Positions 54,435 to 63,273 of a stretch of DNA of 64,000 nt are shown piece after piece. This DNA comes from Enterococcus mundtii (GTDB taxonomy: Bacteria; Bacillota; Bacilli; Lactobacillales; Enterococcaceae), in the NCBI RefSeq assembly GCF_003957375.1, contig NZ_CP025473.1:2133501-2197500 (forward strand), written 5' to 3'. A program made the translations under genes and the position numbers. Under the pieces are notes generated by a model that saw only the letters and a program-made list of their open reading frames with translations, did no database searches and had not been told where the DNA came from. Within the stretch, counting starts at the first letter, position 1, and each line of letters begins with the position of its first letter.

Positions 54435-55739
54435 CTAAAGAACATAGCGTTTCGTAAAGTAATTAATCGCATAACGACATTCGTCTAATGCATGGTTGTT
54501 TTTATCCACTGGGTAGCCAGAATCATTCCGAACGTACATTCCTAATTCTTTGATGAAATGATAGTGACCATACTTGCCATCATGATCGTAAAGAAAAAAG
54601 CGTCCTTTTGAAAAGGCGCTTTGCGTTCGTTCAATCCCTACTTCAATTTTAGTGCCATTGCTGGTTACTTTATCTTTTGAGTTGTTATCTGCTTTTGTTG
54701 TGACAATACCTAAGACACGTAATTCCTCACTCAATGACTTACAGGCTGGATCAACAAAGAACTTTGAATGCTTTGGTAGCCAAGACCACTCTTTATAACA
54801 CCATTCTTTAAACTGCTTAATTTCCTTGGCATACTCGCTCATTGCTTTTGTTACCCCTGTATCAGTACCGCTATGATAGAAGTTGGCCATTCGATAGAGA
54901 TAATACTTTCCGTCTTTCCATGTAACGAGATTTAAGGAACAGGTAGTTGCATCACTTTGTCCGCCGTCTGCACTAAAGAATGCTTCTACAGGTTTACCAA
55001 TGATTTCCTTCGACAGATGAGTATCTTCGTTAAACATTGAATAGATCACACCTTCAGGCATCACACGATCACCTAGCCAATCTCGTTTGTAAAGATACTC
55101 GGAGACTTTACATTCCGCTTCCCATTCTTTCAAAGCTTGTTTCGTTAAAATAGGATTATCTTGTGGTCGCCAATGACGAAACTTAAAAGACCCAGTTTCT
55201 ATAAAAGGTTTAAGAGTTTCTAGGTTCGGATGATTTGGTGCTGGCGGATTCTGTTCAGCGAGATGATAACGAAAACTAGAAGCTTTAGTCCGACGAAAAG
55301 CCTCCTCTATGACCGCTTTGTTAAGCAGATTGAATTCCAAAAAAGTGACAGTTCCAAATGACATACCAGTGATAGCGCCGACAGCATTTACTTTTCCGCC
55401 GCCTTTATAATAGATCCGCTTTTCTCCCTCTGGTAGATTGATCCATAAATGATCTCCATGCTCATCGTGTCGAATTTCAGCACAGCTGGCAAAGATATGT
55501 TCCAGTCCGAACCCTTCACAATCCATAAACATTCTGTAAGCTTGTTCTTGGTTATAAGCAAGTACAAGATGATTGGTGTCGGGATGTCCTGCATAGATCA
55601 ACGCCATTTTCTGCGCATCTGACATGGTTTTGCCTGAACGAATCGTTCCCTCGTTCAATTCCATCCGAATTCCCTTGAGCGATTGGAAAATATTCTCTTG
55701 TTGCTTAGTCGATAGTTTCAACTGGCTCATCTGTATCAC
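54435..55739 (-). CDS. Terminase large subunit
   Basis: 434 residues. The ATPase Walker A is EGTIRSGKTMS near residue 37; the adenine motif and C-terminal RNaseH-like nuclease (EAFFSADGGQSDATTCSLNL, FVDPACKSLSEEL, NNHALDECRYAINYF) are intact. It translocates DNA and cuts concatemers. The gene may begin at GTG 55739 or ATG 55730; GGAGG lies near the former. It overlaps the small subunit gene. Confidence 0.92.
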   Translation of the reverse strand: MIQMSQLKLSTKQQENIFQSLKGIRMELNEGTIRSGKTMSDAQKMALIYAGHPDTNHLVLAYNQEQAYRMFMDCEGFGLEHIFASCAEIRHDEHGDHLWINLPEGEKRIYYKGGGKVNAVGAITGMSFGTVTFLEFNLLNKAVIEEAFRRTKASSFRYHLAEQNPPAPNHPNLETLKPFIETGSFKFRHWRPQDNPILTKQALKEWEAECKVSEYLYKRDWLGDRVMPEGVIYSMFNEDTHLSKEIIGKPVEAFFSADGGQSDATTCSLNLVTWKDGKYYLYRMANFYHSGTDTGVTKAMSEYAKEIKQFKEWCYKEWSWLPKHSKFFVDPACKSLSEELRVLGIVTTKADNNSKDKVTSNGTKIEVGIERTQSAFSKGRFFLYDHDGKYGHYHFIKELGMYVRNDSGYPVDKNNHALDECRYAINYFTKRYVL

Positions 55740-56580
55740 TCTCCTCCTCTTTCTTTATTGGACCAATAAGCGATTGGCCGATATCAATAAGTCCCTGTAC
55801 TTTATTTTGCTCACCTTGTTTAAGAATAAGTTTAGAGACTTTATGTTCGAGAATATCCGCTTCAAAGGCTATTTTCCGTTTTTGCTCTTCCATTAATACA
55901 ACTTTTCCTCCTAATAGGGATAATTCATTTAGTTGTTTAATCGATTTTGTCAACTGGTTACTAATCCGAGTTAGTGAATCTTCAATTGAAAGAATATCAT
56001 CAATTTTACGGTATACTTTTCTACTTACTTGGATATCTTGCATTGCTTCACGTTTGATTTCTAGCTTTTTACCATCTTTTTCTATAGGAGTTTTTATTTT
56101 TCTTAGCTGTTGCAGCCGCTCAACTTCTTCCTCATTTAGCCCTTCTTCGGCTTTTTTGATTCTTTTCATCATTCGTAGCTGCCGAATCTTAAGTAGCCGT
56201 ATTTCTTCAGATAAAACAAAAGAAGGATCATCATCCAAACTTGAATAGATGTCCTTCTCGTCATCGCTTAAAGTATCAAAGAATATTGTTTCATATTCGC
56301 CTGTTTTCAAAGCGTTCTTGTTTCTCTTGGGTGGCGATGCTCCGCTATTCCCTTTATTCCCTATGGCATTCTGGTTACCGATAGGTGCGCCACCTTTATT
56401 TGCAGTACTACATTCATCTTTTTGCAGTACTTCATTCCATTTGTCACGTGATTTCCATGCTGAAATAGTTTTTTCTGGGACAGATAACTTTTCAGAAATT
56501 TCTCGGTTAGTTATTGTTCCATTAGACTTTTTAAACAATCCGAAAGCTTCATCACGTCTTGGATCACGCTTTCTTGCCAT
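55705..56580 (-). CDS. Terminase small subunit (HTH N-terminus)
   Basis: 291 residues. The N-terminal HTH (NREISEKLSVPEKTISAWKS) binds the packaging site. Next is the conserved GGAPIGNQNAIGNKG motif of YqaS-type small terminases. The long helical C-terminus mediates oligomerisation. It overlaps the large subunit by 35 bp. Confidence 0.87.
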   Translation of the reverse strand: MARKRDPRRDEAFGLFKKSNGTITNREISEKLSVPEKTISAWKSRDKWNEVLQKDECSTANKGGAPIGNQNAIGNKGNSGASPPKRNKNALKTGEYETIFFDTLSDDEKDIYSSLDDDPSFVLSEEIRLLKIRQLRMMKRIKKAEEGLNEEEVERLQQLRKIKTPIEKDGKKLEIKREAMQDIQVSRKVYRKIDDILSIEDSLTRISNQLTKSIKQLNELSLLGGKVVLMEEQKRKIAFEADILEHKVSKLILKQGEQNKVQGLIDIGQSLIGPIKKEEESDTDEPVETID

Positions 56581-56626
56581 TCAATATACACCACCTCACA
56601 ATCTGATTAGGTTGAGTTTTGTTTTT

Positions 56627-57313
56627 CTATTTCCCTTCTTTAGCAACATTCCATTCTTGCTTTAGATATTTTCTTATCTCATCTCGAAATTCAATAATAA
56701 GGTCACTACTTCTGGTATCATCTTTGTAAAAATTCCCACTATTTACCTTCTTTAAAATTTCATTTATAAATTCCACAATCTTTTCATTCTCTCCATCTTT
56801 ATCTGGACCAAAATAAATCATTAAAAGATTTGCAGCATTGTTCAATTGAACCCTGATTTTTTCTTTTTCTTTAGCATCTACCACATCATCAAAACGAGAT
56901 AAAACTTCCTCATCAGGTTCGACATCTGCAGTTATAGTTACAGTATTACTTTCTATATTTTCCACTCTAACATTTGTCGGCTTTCCGACAATTCTTTTAG
57001 GTGAATACTCTAGATACAGTAAACAATTTGTAATAAAATCAGCAGATTGGACACGGACTTGTGTAATCCACTCTATTCTTGCTTTTGCTTTCAAATTAGC
57101 ATCTATTTGTTTTTGTGTTAGTTTTTCTTGAAACTCTTGTTCTCTAGCTAACATTTGAACCTCAAAGTCTTTTTGACTTGTAAGGACCATACGTTGAGTC
57201 TCTTCGTTTTCTTTATTTTGTTTTTTAGTATTATGTTTATTGTATACTGCTATACAATAAGTGCCAAATACTGAAATAACCACACCAATTAAACCTAGTA
57301 CACCATCGCTCAT
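56627..57313 (-). CDS. Membrane-anchored coiled-coil phage protein of unknown function
   Basis: About 228 residues from MSDGVLGLIGVVISVFGTYC (GGGAG 9 nt upstream). One N-terminal membrane helix (4-25) is followed by a long charged coiled-coil (NKENEETQRMVLTSQKDFEV) and an acidic domain (from about 120). It interrupts the early-to-packaging transition just before the terminase small subunit, which is an uncommon place. Could be a moron acting at the inner membrane, such as superinfection exclusion; no motif supports a specific role. Confidence 0.65.
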   Translation of the reverse strand: MSDGVLGLIGVVISVFGTYCIAVYNKHNTKKQNKENEETQRMVLTSQKDFEVQMLAREQEFQEKLTQKQIDANLKAKARIEWITQVRVQSADFITNCLLYLEYSPKRIVGKPTNVRVENIESNTVTITADVEPDEEVLSRFDDVVDAKEKEKIRVQLNNAANLLMIYFGPDKDGENEKIVEFINEILKKVNSGNFYKDDTRSSDLIIEFRDEIRKYLKQEWNVAKEGK

Positions 57314-57369
57314 AAAAATCAACTCCCAATATATTTTATTTAAGTATATCAGGAAGTGTATTTTATTTG

Positions 57370-57579
57370 TTAACCATTATCAATATCTTTCAACATCAAA
57401 TCGGCTTCGATCAATATCTTTAAATCGGAAACTTTATCTAACTTGATTTGTCCTGATTGGAGATTTTTCAACCATTTCCCCAAAGCGACACGAATGATCT
57501 TTTTATATTCTTGAATGGACTCTGCTTTCACCATTGCCTTTTCAATCTCATAATCTAAATCAAAGTTTTCGTTTTCCAT
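57370..57579 (-). CDS. Small acidic phage protein
   Basis: 69 residues from MENENFDLDYEIEKAMVKAE; all-helical, with YKKIIRVALGKWLKNLQSGQ. A longer start at 57597 has no better site. It lies among packaging genes; function unknown, possibly a terminase accessory or DNA-binding protein. Confidence 0.6.
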   Translation of the reverse strand: MENENFDLDYEIEKAMVKAESIQEYKKIIRVALGKWLKNLQSGQIKLDKVSDLKILIEADLMLKDIDNG

Positions 57580-57599
57580 TGTGTAAGCACCCCGCATTT

Positions 57600-57716
57600 G
57601 TTAGAATGCTAAAAGACACAGAACTGTCTAGAAAGCACGCGCGTGTGGTTTCTGTGTCTTCGGGGGCTTACGGTCCTTGTTGAAGTAGTCGAGTGTTAGC
57701 GCACTCGGCTTCTTTT
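57600..57716. other. Structured intergenic block beside the methyltransferase gene
   Basis: Two inverted repeats: AGACACAGAA...TTCTGTGTCT (about 57612-57660), with a GCACGCGCGTGT core in the loop, and CGAGTG/CACTCG (about 57687-57705) followed by T-run TTCTTTTTTA on the plus strand. Because phage genes read minus, the second hairpin is not their normal terminator. It may be a packaging or regulatory site. Confidence 0.5.
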
Positions 57717-58988
57717 TTATTCTGAAACTAAAATTGCTTCGTTGCCTGTTGCTCGTTCCCATCTTTCAATAATTACATCACAAAATAGAGGATCTAATTT
57801 GAGAGTATAACAAATACGTTCTAACTGGTCACAGGTCATTAATGTACTACCTGAGCCACCAAACAAATCTAAAACGATATCCTGCCTTTTAGAACTATTT
57901 TTTACTGGTATAGCAATAAGTGATAGTGGCTTTTGCGTCGGGTGATAATATGCATTCACATCATCTTTGGGAACTCTCCAAATGGTTGCTGGTAAATCTT
58001 CTAGTAAGTCGTCTTGCCAAACCGTTGTCTGTTTCCTATCTCCGTACCACGTAGGTGCATATCTTTCCTTATGTGCATAAAAAACTGGTTCATGTTGCCA
58101 ACGATACTGACTCCAACCAAATGTTGCATTATTTTTAACCCAAATACACTGCGACCGAACTATAATTCCTGCGGCATTCATGCTATTTTCAAATTCTCGC
58201 TGATAAGAAGATCCATGAAAGACATAAATTGCCGAGTTGTCTTCCATGGCATTAGCATAGTTTTGGAATACAAACATTAAAAATTGATCAAAATCTTCAT
58301 CACTCATATCGTCATTCATAATTTTATCTCGTCCAGATTCGTTTAATTCTTTATTATCAGATTTCACCGCTACATTATATGGTGGGTCAGTGACAACTAA
58401 ATTCGCCTTTTTACCTTGTAGCAATCTTTCGACGTCGCTCGCTTTCGTAGCATCGCCACATAATAGGTAATGTTTACCTAATTTCCATAGTTGTCCATAG
58501 TTCGTTTTGCAATCAGAATGATTTTCTATAAATTCATTCACTTCGAATCCATCTTCTATTACAGGCTTTTCAGTATCTTCTTTATAATCAAACGCAGTAA
58601 GTAGCTCTTCTACTTCTTCAGATTCAAAACCTGTTAAAACAATGGTTTCATTTTCTAATTCTTTCAGCAAAATAGAAAGCTTTTCATCATCCCAACGACC
58701 AGCAATCTTATTGAGAGCCACATTAAGAGCTTTTTCCTTATCAAGTGGTAAATCAACGACAGATACCTCTATCTCTTCGCATAGGCCCAAATCTTTAGCT
58801 ACAGCAACACGTTGATGACCGCCAACGAGATTTCCTGTTTGTTTGTTAAAAATAGGTGGATCAACAAAGCCGAATTTTAAAATGGACTGTTTTAACTTCT
58901 CGTATTCGTCCATACCAGGTTCTAACTTAACTCTTGGATTATAATCCGCAGCTTTTAAATCCGATAGCTTCATTATTTCAATTTGCAT
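57717..58988 (-). CDS. ParB-domain/DNA methyltransferase fusion
   Basis: 423 residues. The N-terminal ParB/sulfiredoxin-like domain (about 1-95) has GGHQR at 56-60. The adenine-N6-type methyltransferase domain has DPPYNV at 201-206 (catalytic motif) before the SAM-binding motif DLFGGSGST near residue 385, i.e. beta-class order. Such fusions are common in phages and protect phage DNA from host restriction. No cognate endonuclease is adjacent. It overlaps the following small gene by 11 bp. Confidence 0.9.
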   Translation of the reverse strand: MQIEIMKLSDLKAADYNPRVKLEPGMDEYEKLKQSILKFGFVDPPIFNKQTGNLVGGHQRVAVAKDLGLCEEIEVSVVDLPLDKEKALNVALNKIAGRWDDEKLSILLKELENETIVLTGFESEEVEELLTAFDYKEDTEKPVIEDGFEVNEFIENHSDCKTNYGQLWKLGKHYLLCGDATKASDVERLLQGKKANLVVTDPPYNVAVKSDNKELNESGRDKIMNDDMSDEDFDQFLMFVFQNYANAMEDNSAIYVFHGSSYQREFENSMNAAGIIVRSQCIWVKNNATFGWSQYRWQHEPVFYAHKERYAPTWYGDRKQTTVWQDDLLEDLPATIWRVPKDDVNAYYHPTQKPLSLIAIPVKNSSKRQDIVLDLFGGSGSTLMTCDQLERICYTLKLDPLFCDVIIERWERATGNEAILVSE

Positions 58989-59220
58989 TTGTATCCCTCA
59001 AATTCTTATTAATATTTTCTTCAATATGCGTTTGATTAAAGTATCCATATCCACAGTACCGAAGATTATATTTGTCGATTTCTTTCGGTGTCGCTTCTCT
59101 AGTCATCTCAATGATGGAATACTTCTTTTTGATCTGAACTGATTGGACGATTCTTAATGAATCATCTTCAATTGGCCGTGGATATCTATTAGATAGTGAA
59201 ACGTACCAGTAGTTTCTCAT
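58978..59220 (-). CDS. Small phage protein upstream of the methyltransferase
   Basis: 80 residues from MRNYWYVSLSNRYPRPIEDD, GGAGG 7 nt upstream. It contains the pattern IVQSVQIKKKYSIIEMTREA, then YCGYGYFNQT. Translationally coupled to the methyltransferase by overlap. I do not recognise it. Confidence 0.6.
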   Translation of the reverse strand: MRNYWYVSLSNRYPRPIEDDSLRIVQSVQIKKKYSIIEMTREATPKEIDKYNLRYCGYGYFNQTHIEENINKNLRDTNAN

Positions 59221-59272
59221 TATGTAACCTCCTCTGAACAAAATAAAAAAGACCACTCAATGAGTGATCTTT

Positions 59273-60214
59273 TTATACCAATTCTACATTCTCCATTTGG
59301 TTATCTATGTCCACAATTATTAGTTCTAAAACATTTATAATTGGATCTTTAGTAGTATTGATTTCTATTCTTTTTTTACAAAAATAAGTCTGCTTTTCTA
59401 GATACATCTGTTTCCATGTGCTTTCCGTACCTAATTTATTTTCTCCTTTAAAAGGATAAGTTTCACCACAAACTAGATTTGGATCAGAAGTCTCTATAAT
59501 TTCAATTTTACCAGTTTTACTTAAATAATCACTACCATAAACCTTTCCAGATACTTTAACTATACTATCTTCTGTATAGGTACTTTTTGAAAATAGTTCT
59601 CTATCTTCAGTTGTTAGATATATTTGTTCATTATTAACTGTATTAGTAAATTCTATTGCTTCTAATTGTTCTCCATCTACTTTTTTCGCTAAGTTATAGA
59701 AATCTGCTGCTAAATTATTAGCTAATTTATCAATTCCAGGATAAATATTAACTTCAACAGTACTATCAGTGACATTGTGTATAGAAACATTTGCTCCACC
59801 AGTATCAGTTGTTTGATTAACTACCAACTCCTTACCCTCCTTAGCTGCAGATATTTTTGTTTTTAAAAACTCGTACGACGCCTTAATTGAGGTCCATATT
59901 AATTCTTTGTTTCCAGCAATCACTGGAATTGTTGGAATTATTATATCGCTATAGACAGCCATTAAATCATAAATTAAAGATCCTTCTTTAAATTCCATGA
60001 TTTTTAAATTAAGATATTGTTTATCTTCTTTTGTAAATCTCGTTCCGCCTTTTATATGTAAATATGACTTCTTTATCATACTTTCGGTAGAGTTAAGCGA
60101 TGTTAAAACATATTCTAAGTTATAACCTTCACTTTTTGTCATTTGATTCCCTGATACTCTCAAAGAAATATATTCATCATGTTCAATTGGTTTTAATTCA
60201 GTTGTTTTATCCAT
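59273..60214 (-). CDS. Soluble phage-region protein of unknown function
   Basis: 313 residues from MDKTTELKPIEHDEYISLRV (AAGGAG 7 nt upstream). It has a segment YSDIIIPTIPVIAGNKELIW that may be membrane-associated, a region VSIHNVTDSTVEVNIYPGID, and a C-terminal beta-rich part (VSGKVYGSDYLSKTGKIEII) resembling a small nucleic-acid-binding barrel. Similar proteins occur as cargo in mobile elements, but I cannot name a family. Its own terminator-like hairpin lies upstream (60259-60300). Confidence 0.6.
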   Translation of the reverse strand: MDKTTELKPIEHDEYISLRVSGNQMTKSEGYNLEYVLTSLNSTESMIKKSYLHIKGGTRFTKEDKQYLNLKIMEFKEGSLIYDLMAVYSDIIIPTIPVIAGNKELIWTSIKASYEFLKTKISAAKEGKELVVNQTTDTGGANVSIHNVTDSTVEVNIYPGIDKLANNLAADFYNLAKKVDGEQLEAIEFTNTVNNEQIYLTTEDRELFSKSTYTEDSIVKVSGKVYGSDYLSKTGKIEIIETSDPNLVCGETYPFKGENKLGTESTWKQMYLEKQTYFCKKRIEINTTKDPIINVLELIIVDIDNQMENVELV

Positions 60215-60258
60215 AAGAACTCTCCTTATCAACTTATATCTGCTACTTTAATTAAATC

Positions 60259-60300
60259 AAAAAGAAGTTTAGAAAACAATCGTTTTCTAAAACTTCTTTT
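60259..60300. terminator. Bidirectional terminator hairpin
   Basis: AAAAGAAGTTTAGAAAAC pairs with GTTTTCTAAAACTTCTTTT across a 4-nt loop; T-runs both ways. Confidence 0.8.
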
Positions 60301-60366
60301 CTAGCAGATATAATCATAAGGATTATGATATTAATATATAACGAACTTATGTTCCTGTCAATAATA

Positions 60367-60441
60367 ATAGACAGCAACATATGAACTATTGTTTGTAGGA
60401 GCTGAACCCCACATCCTTTAGTTTTATTTTTTGCTGTCTAT
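60367..60441. repeat. 11-bp inverted repeat around a 53-nt loop
   Basis: ATAGACAGCAA at 60367-60377 and TTGCTGTCTAT at 60431-60441. Perfect arms with a structured-looking interior (GAGCTGAACCCCAC). Could be an RNA element; class unknown. Confidence 0.55.
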
Positions 60442-60590
60442 CGAAGCTTAATTACAACGATGAGGGAGATTTCCTCCCTTCAAATTGTTTTTGTCGATCC
60501 TGTTCAAATCTTTCGACACTAATAGAATATCACGCTGTATACAATACTTACATAGCTACAATGTTCGAACATTTAGTGAACATTGGAATT

Positions 60591-60687
60591 TTAGAACAAT
60601 CTAATTTGTTCAGTTTCGTACCTGCCCTTATTGTAATAATCAATCTCATTAATTTTGTTTTGTCCACTCACCTTGTTCATTTCATAT
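60591..60687 (-). pseudogene. 3' remnant of the late-gene regulator, cut off by IS copy 3
   Basis: If the IS and one copy of the 3-bp TAT duplication are removed, the regulator frame continues after LDEY with EMNKVSGQNKINEIDYYNKG and then RYETEQIRLF to a TAA at 60593. These 30 codons now lie isolated from their gene. Confidence 0.85.
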
Positions 60688-60815
60688 TGGAATGGCAACA
60701 GTTTTTTTGACAAATTTTATAAGGTGCAGAACTTCTTTCCGTATGCTATTCCGATTGTCCTTGACAATGAGCCTCCTCGGATGTGACGATCTTCGGCAGG
60801 AGCTAACAATTAAAG

Positions 60816-61652
60816 TTAGACTGCCTCGCTAGCGTTAGCACATCCGAGCTCATTATCAAGGATTCGCTGCGCCAATCTCTGGTTACGGTAACCAACCGGT
60901 GTCTCGTAGCCAAGTGTACCGTGCAACCGAAGGTGGTTCCACCAATTGACATAGTCAAATAACTCCAAATCCAATTGTTGTAAGGTTTCAAATGTGTATT
61001 GATAGACAAATTCTACTTTCAACGACTTATAAGTTGATTCAGCTACGGCATTATCAAAAGGACAGCCTTTATGACTCAATGATCGATTGATGTCAAAAGT
61101 TGTTAATAATTCATCAATAGCTTGGTTATCAAACTCTTTTCCACGATCAGTATGAAAAATCTCAACCTCTGTCAGAGGTTGTTTGATACGGCTAAATGCT
61201 TTTTTTACTAGAACGGCATCTTTATGTTCTCCACAAGAATAGCCGAGAATTTCTCGATTGAACAGATCCAAAATGAAACAGACATAATTCCATTTTTTCC
61301 CGACTCGTACATAAGTCAAGTCTGTTACGATCGCTTCTAATGGGTTGTCTCTTAAGAATTTACGATTCAATACGTTTGTCGTTTTGGCTTCATTGCAAGT
61401 AGAATGATGTACTTTAAAATAAGCAACAGTATAGCTCGATTTTAATCCTCTATTTTTCATGATTCTACTAATTTTTCGTCGGCTGATCTGAATGCCTCGT
61501 TTTGATAAGGCTTTTTTTATTTTTCTTGAGCCGTAGGCCTTTCGGCTGCGGATAAATTCTTCAGCGACTGCTTCTTCAAGTTCTGATTCGTCTTTCTTTG
61601 GTTTTGATTGATAATAATAGGACTGACGTGATAGACCTAATATTCTGCACAT
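60816..61652 (-). CDS. IS3-family transposase OrfB (copy 3)
   Basis: Identical to OrfB of the other copies; DDE residues present. Confidence 0.93.
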   Translation of the reverse strand: MCRILGLSRQSYYYQSKPKKDESELEEAVAEEFIRSRKAYGSRKIKKALSKRGIQISRRKISRIMKNRGLKSSYTVAYFKVHHSTCNEAKTTNVLNRKFLRDNPLEAIVTDLTYVRVGKKWNYVCFILDLFNREILGYSCGEHKDAVLVKKAFSRIKQPLTEVEIFHTDRGKEFDNQAIDELLTTFDINRSLSHKGCPFDNAVAESTYKSLKVEFVYQYTFETLQQLDLELFDYVNWWNHLRLHGTLGYETPVGYRNQRLAQRILDNELGCANASEAV

Positions 61653-61687
61653 CGCTGATATAGGGTAAAGATGCTTATTCGCATCGA

Positions 61688-61978
61688 TTACTTGTCTCTT
61701 CGTCCGAATATCAGCGCTGCTTGCTTTAAAATATCATTTTCCATTTCTAATTGCTGGTTTCTTTTACGTAGTTCTAACAATTCTTTTTGTTCAGGCGTAA
61801 GATTATCTTTTTCTTTGAATGAACCACTCGTTTTAGATTGCTTTACCCATTTGTCAAATGCTGAAGCCGTTAGTTCATATTCTCGAATGATTTCTACACG
61901 TGGCTTTCCAGCTAAGTAAAGATTGACGATTTGTTGCTTGAATTCTTGTGAAAAAGTTCTTCGTGTTCTCTTAGACAT
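61688..61978 (-). CDS. IS3-family transposase OrfA (copy 3)
   Basis: Identical to OrfA of the other copies, with the same TTTAAAG slip site for OrfAB. Confidence 0.92.
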   Translation of the reverse strand: MSKRTRRTFSQEFKQQIVNLYLAGKPRVEIIREYELTASAFDKWVKQSKTSGSFKEKDNLTPEQKELLELRKRNQQLEMENDILKQAALIFGRRDK

Positions 61979-62046
61979 AAAAATTCCTCCTGGTATTTTT
62001 TCTTCTAGTCTACACACCTTAATTTTTCTGTCTAGTTAATTGTAGC

Positions 62047-62448
62047 CTATCCATATTCATCTAGAAAAGATAAAGTTTTACGAATTTCTGCGTGTCTTTG
62101 TCTGACATAAGATGCGCTGTAACCTATCTCTTCAGCTATTAACTCTAGCGAACAACCCTCAACATACTTTTTACGAATGATCTCATTATCAATTCCCTTA
62201 AAGGAGTTAATAATAGCAAGCATTTCTTTTCGTTGTTCTTCGAGTATTTCAATTTCATTTTCGATCTTTTGAATATTTTCTTCTAACATGGATGATCTAG
62301 AATTTTTTTCAATGCGGACGTCTGCTAAATCTCCATAGATCCACCGACTCAATTCAAGCTTACTTTTATTAAGATTCCATTTTAAGTAAAGAATCTGCTC
62401 ATCAAGCTCTTGGTAATCTTTTAACCATTTAAACCTCACAAACGCCAC
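62047..62448 (-). pseudogene. Phage late transcriptional regulator, C-terminus truncated by IS copy 3
   Basis: 133 codons with the last residue and stop supplied by the IS (...LDEYG). The sigma-70 region-4-like HTH (IRKKYVEGCSLELIAEEIGY, then SASYVRQRHAEIRKTL) after an N-terminal coiled-coil is typical of ArpU/RinA-type activators of Gram-positive phage late operons. The intact protein would be 162 residues. The DNA-binding helices remain, but the last 30 residues are lost, and the IS also separates it from the late genes. Confidence 0.82.
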
Positions 62449-62474
62449 CCCTTATGGTAAAATAGTTTTGCGGT

Positions 62475-62501
62475 GCTATCTCATATGAGATGGCTTTTTT
62501 T
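62475..62501 (+). promoter_or_regulatory. Palindrome with T-run upstream of the late regulator
   Basis: GCTATCTCATATGAGATGGC contains the perfect 14-bp palindrome ATCTCATATGAGAT and is followed on plus by TTTTTTT. It could be an orphan terminator or an operator. Confidence 0.55.
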
Positions 62502-62502
62502 A

Positions 62503-62940
62503 TTACTTTTCTACAGTAGATAATAATTTTATTTCCCAGGAACCATCTGACTGTATCTCTACAATGTAATTATCTCCATCTTTAGGTACTTGAATTGTTC
62601 TTTGCCCCTTATAGGGTGCTTGATTTTTAGATACTGTTGCAACAACAGTGCCATCATTATCTAAAATTTTCATTGAAAAACGTTGACCTTTTGAAAAATC
62701 AATTGATAAAACCACGATTCCTTTTTTTAAAGTTAATTGAGAGTATACGGCATCTCCTGTACCTGCTTGACTCAGTCCTTCCTGTTCCTGTTTTTCTAAA
62801 GTATCCGATGATTGAATGCTTTCACCTACACCATAATTGTCATCTCTAGCAGACTGAGGACTATTCACCTCGATTTTACAAGCCGTTAGTACTAAAAGAA
62901 CGAATAACATCAACAATCCTAACTTGATAAAAACCTTCAT
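62503..62940 (-). CDS. Prophage-encoded lipoprotein
   Basis: 145 residues: signal MKVFIKLGLLMLFVLLVLTAC with lipobox LTAC. A short Ser/Gln-rich linker follows, then an 85-residue beta-sandwich-like domain (LKKGIVVLSIDFSKGQRFSM, then GDNYIVEIQSDGSWEIKLLS). Prophage lipoproteins in Gram-positives often block DNA entry of related phages; that role is inferred from context. It starts 4 bp after a 25-residue lipopeptide gene. Confidence 0.75.
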   Translation of the reverse strand: MKVFIKLGLLMLFVLLVLTACKIEVNSPQSARDDNYGVGESIQSSDTLEKQEQEGLSQAGTGDAVYSQLTLKKGIVVLSIDFSKGQRFSMKILDNDGTVVATVSKNQAPYKGQRTIQVPKDGDNYIVEIQSDGSWEIKLLSTVEK

Positions 62941-62944
62941 TTTC

Positions 62945-63022
62945 TCACATCCTTACGATTACACAACCTGCCAAAATAATTACTAATATGGTCAAAATCA
63001 AACCTATTTTAATTTTTTTCAT
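62945..63022 (-). CDS. 25-residue lipoprotein-signal peptide (mini lipoprotein)
   Basis: ATG with GGAGGATAAAGGC upstream encodes MKKIKIGLILTILVIILAGC followed by VIVRM. Essentially the whole product is a lipoprotein signal peptide with a perfect lipobox LAGC and a five-residue mature tail. Co-transcribed with the lipoprotein gene. Cleavage and Eep-type processing would release a hydrophobic octapeptide ending LAG, like enterococcal sex pheromones. Confidence 0.65.
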   Translation of the reverse strand: MKKIKIGLILTILVIILAGCVIVRM

Positions 63023-63273
63023 GCCTTTATCCTCCTCTATCAGATTTTCACATGGTATAATTTCCGTGTAATGTTTGAACTTTATTCATTACAACCATAT
63101 ACATGTTGAGCTATCTGGCGGAAAACAGATGGCTCATTATTTCAATATTCTGCTAAGGACAGCCAGTGGTCAGCTGTCTTTTTTCTATTACAATTAGAAT
63201 TCGTACATATTTTTTATCTTTCTTATAGAGAATGGTATTATTATTATAAATTGACCGTATAGGAGATGATTTT
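63023..63273. other. Gene-free stretch with a possible small RNA
   Basis: A TATAAT-like box at about 63057 on plus, a GAGCTATCTG/CAGATGGCTC hairpin (about 63108-63135), and a terminator GACAGC...GCTGTC plus TTTTTT ending near 63185 outline a plus-strand RNA of about 110-120 nt. No peptide frame with a ribosome binding site. Confidence 0.4.

Larger units (their letters stand above)
60215..60590. other. Gene-free stretch with strong hairpins
   Basis: 376 bp between the late regulator remnant and the 313-residue gene. It contains a near-perfect terminator (60259-60300) and an 11-bp inverted repeat (60367-60441). The first hairpin lies between that gene's start and any promoter further upstream, so antitermination or attenuation is possible. 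Confidence 0.5.
60688..62053 (-). mobile_element. IS3-family insertion sequence, copy 3 (1366 bp)
   Basis: Same ends, length and genes as copies 1 and 2. It is flanked by a proper 3-bp duplication TAT, so unlike copies 1 and 2 it is an undisturbed insertion. It lies inside the phage late regulator. Confidence 0.95.
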
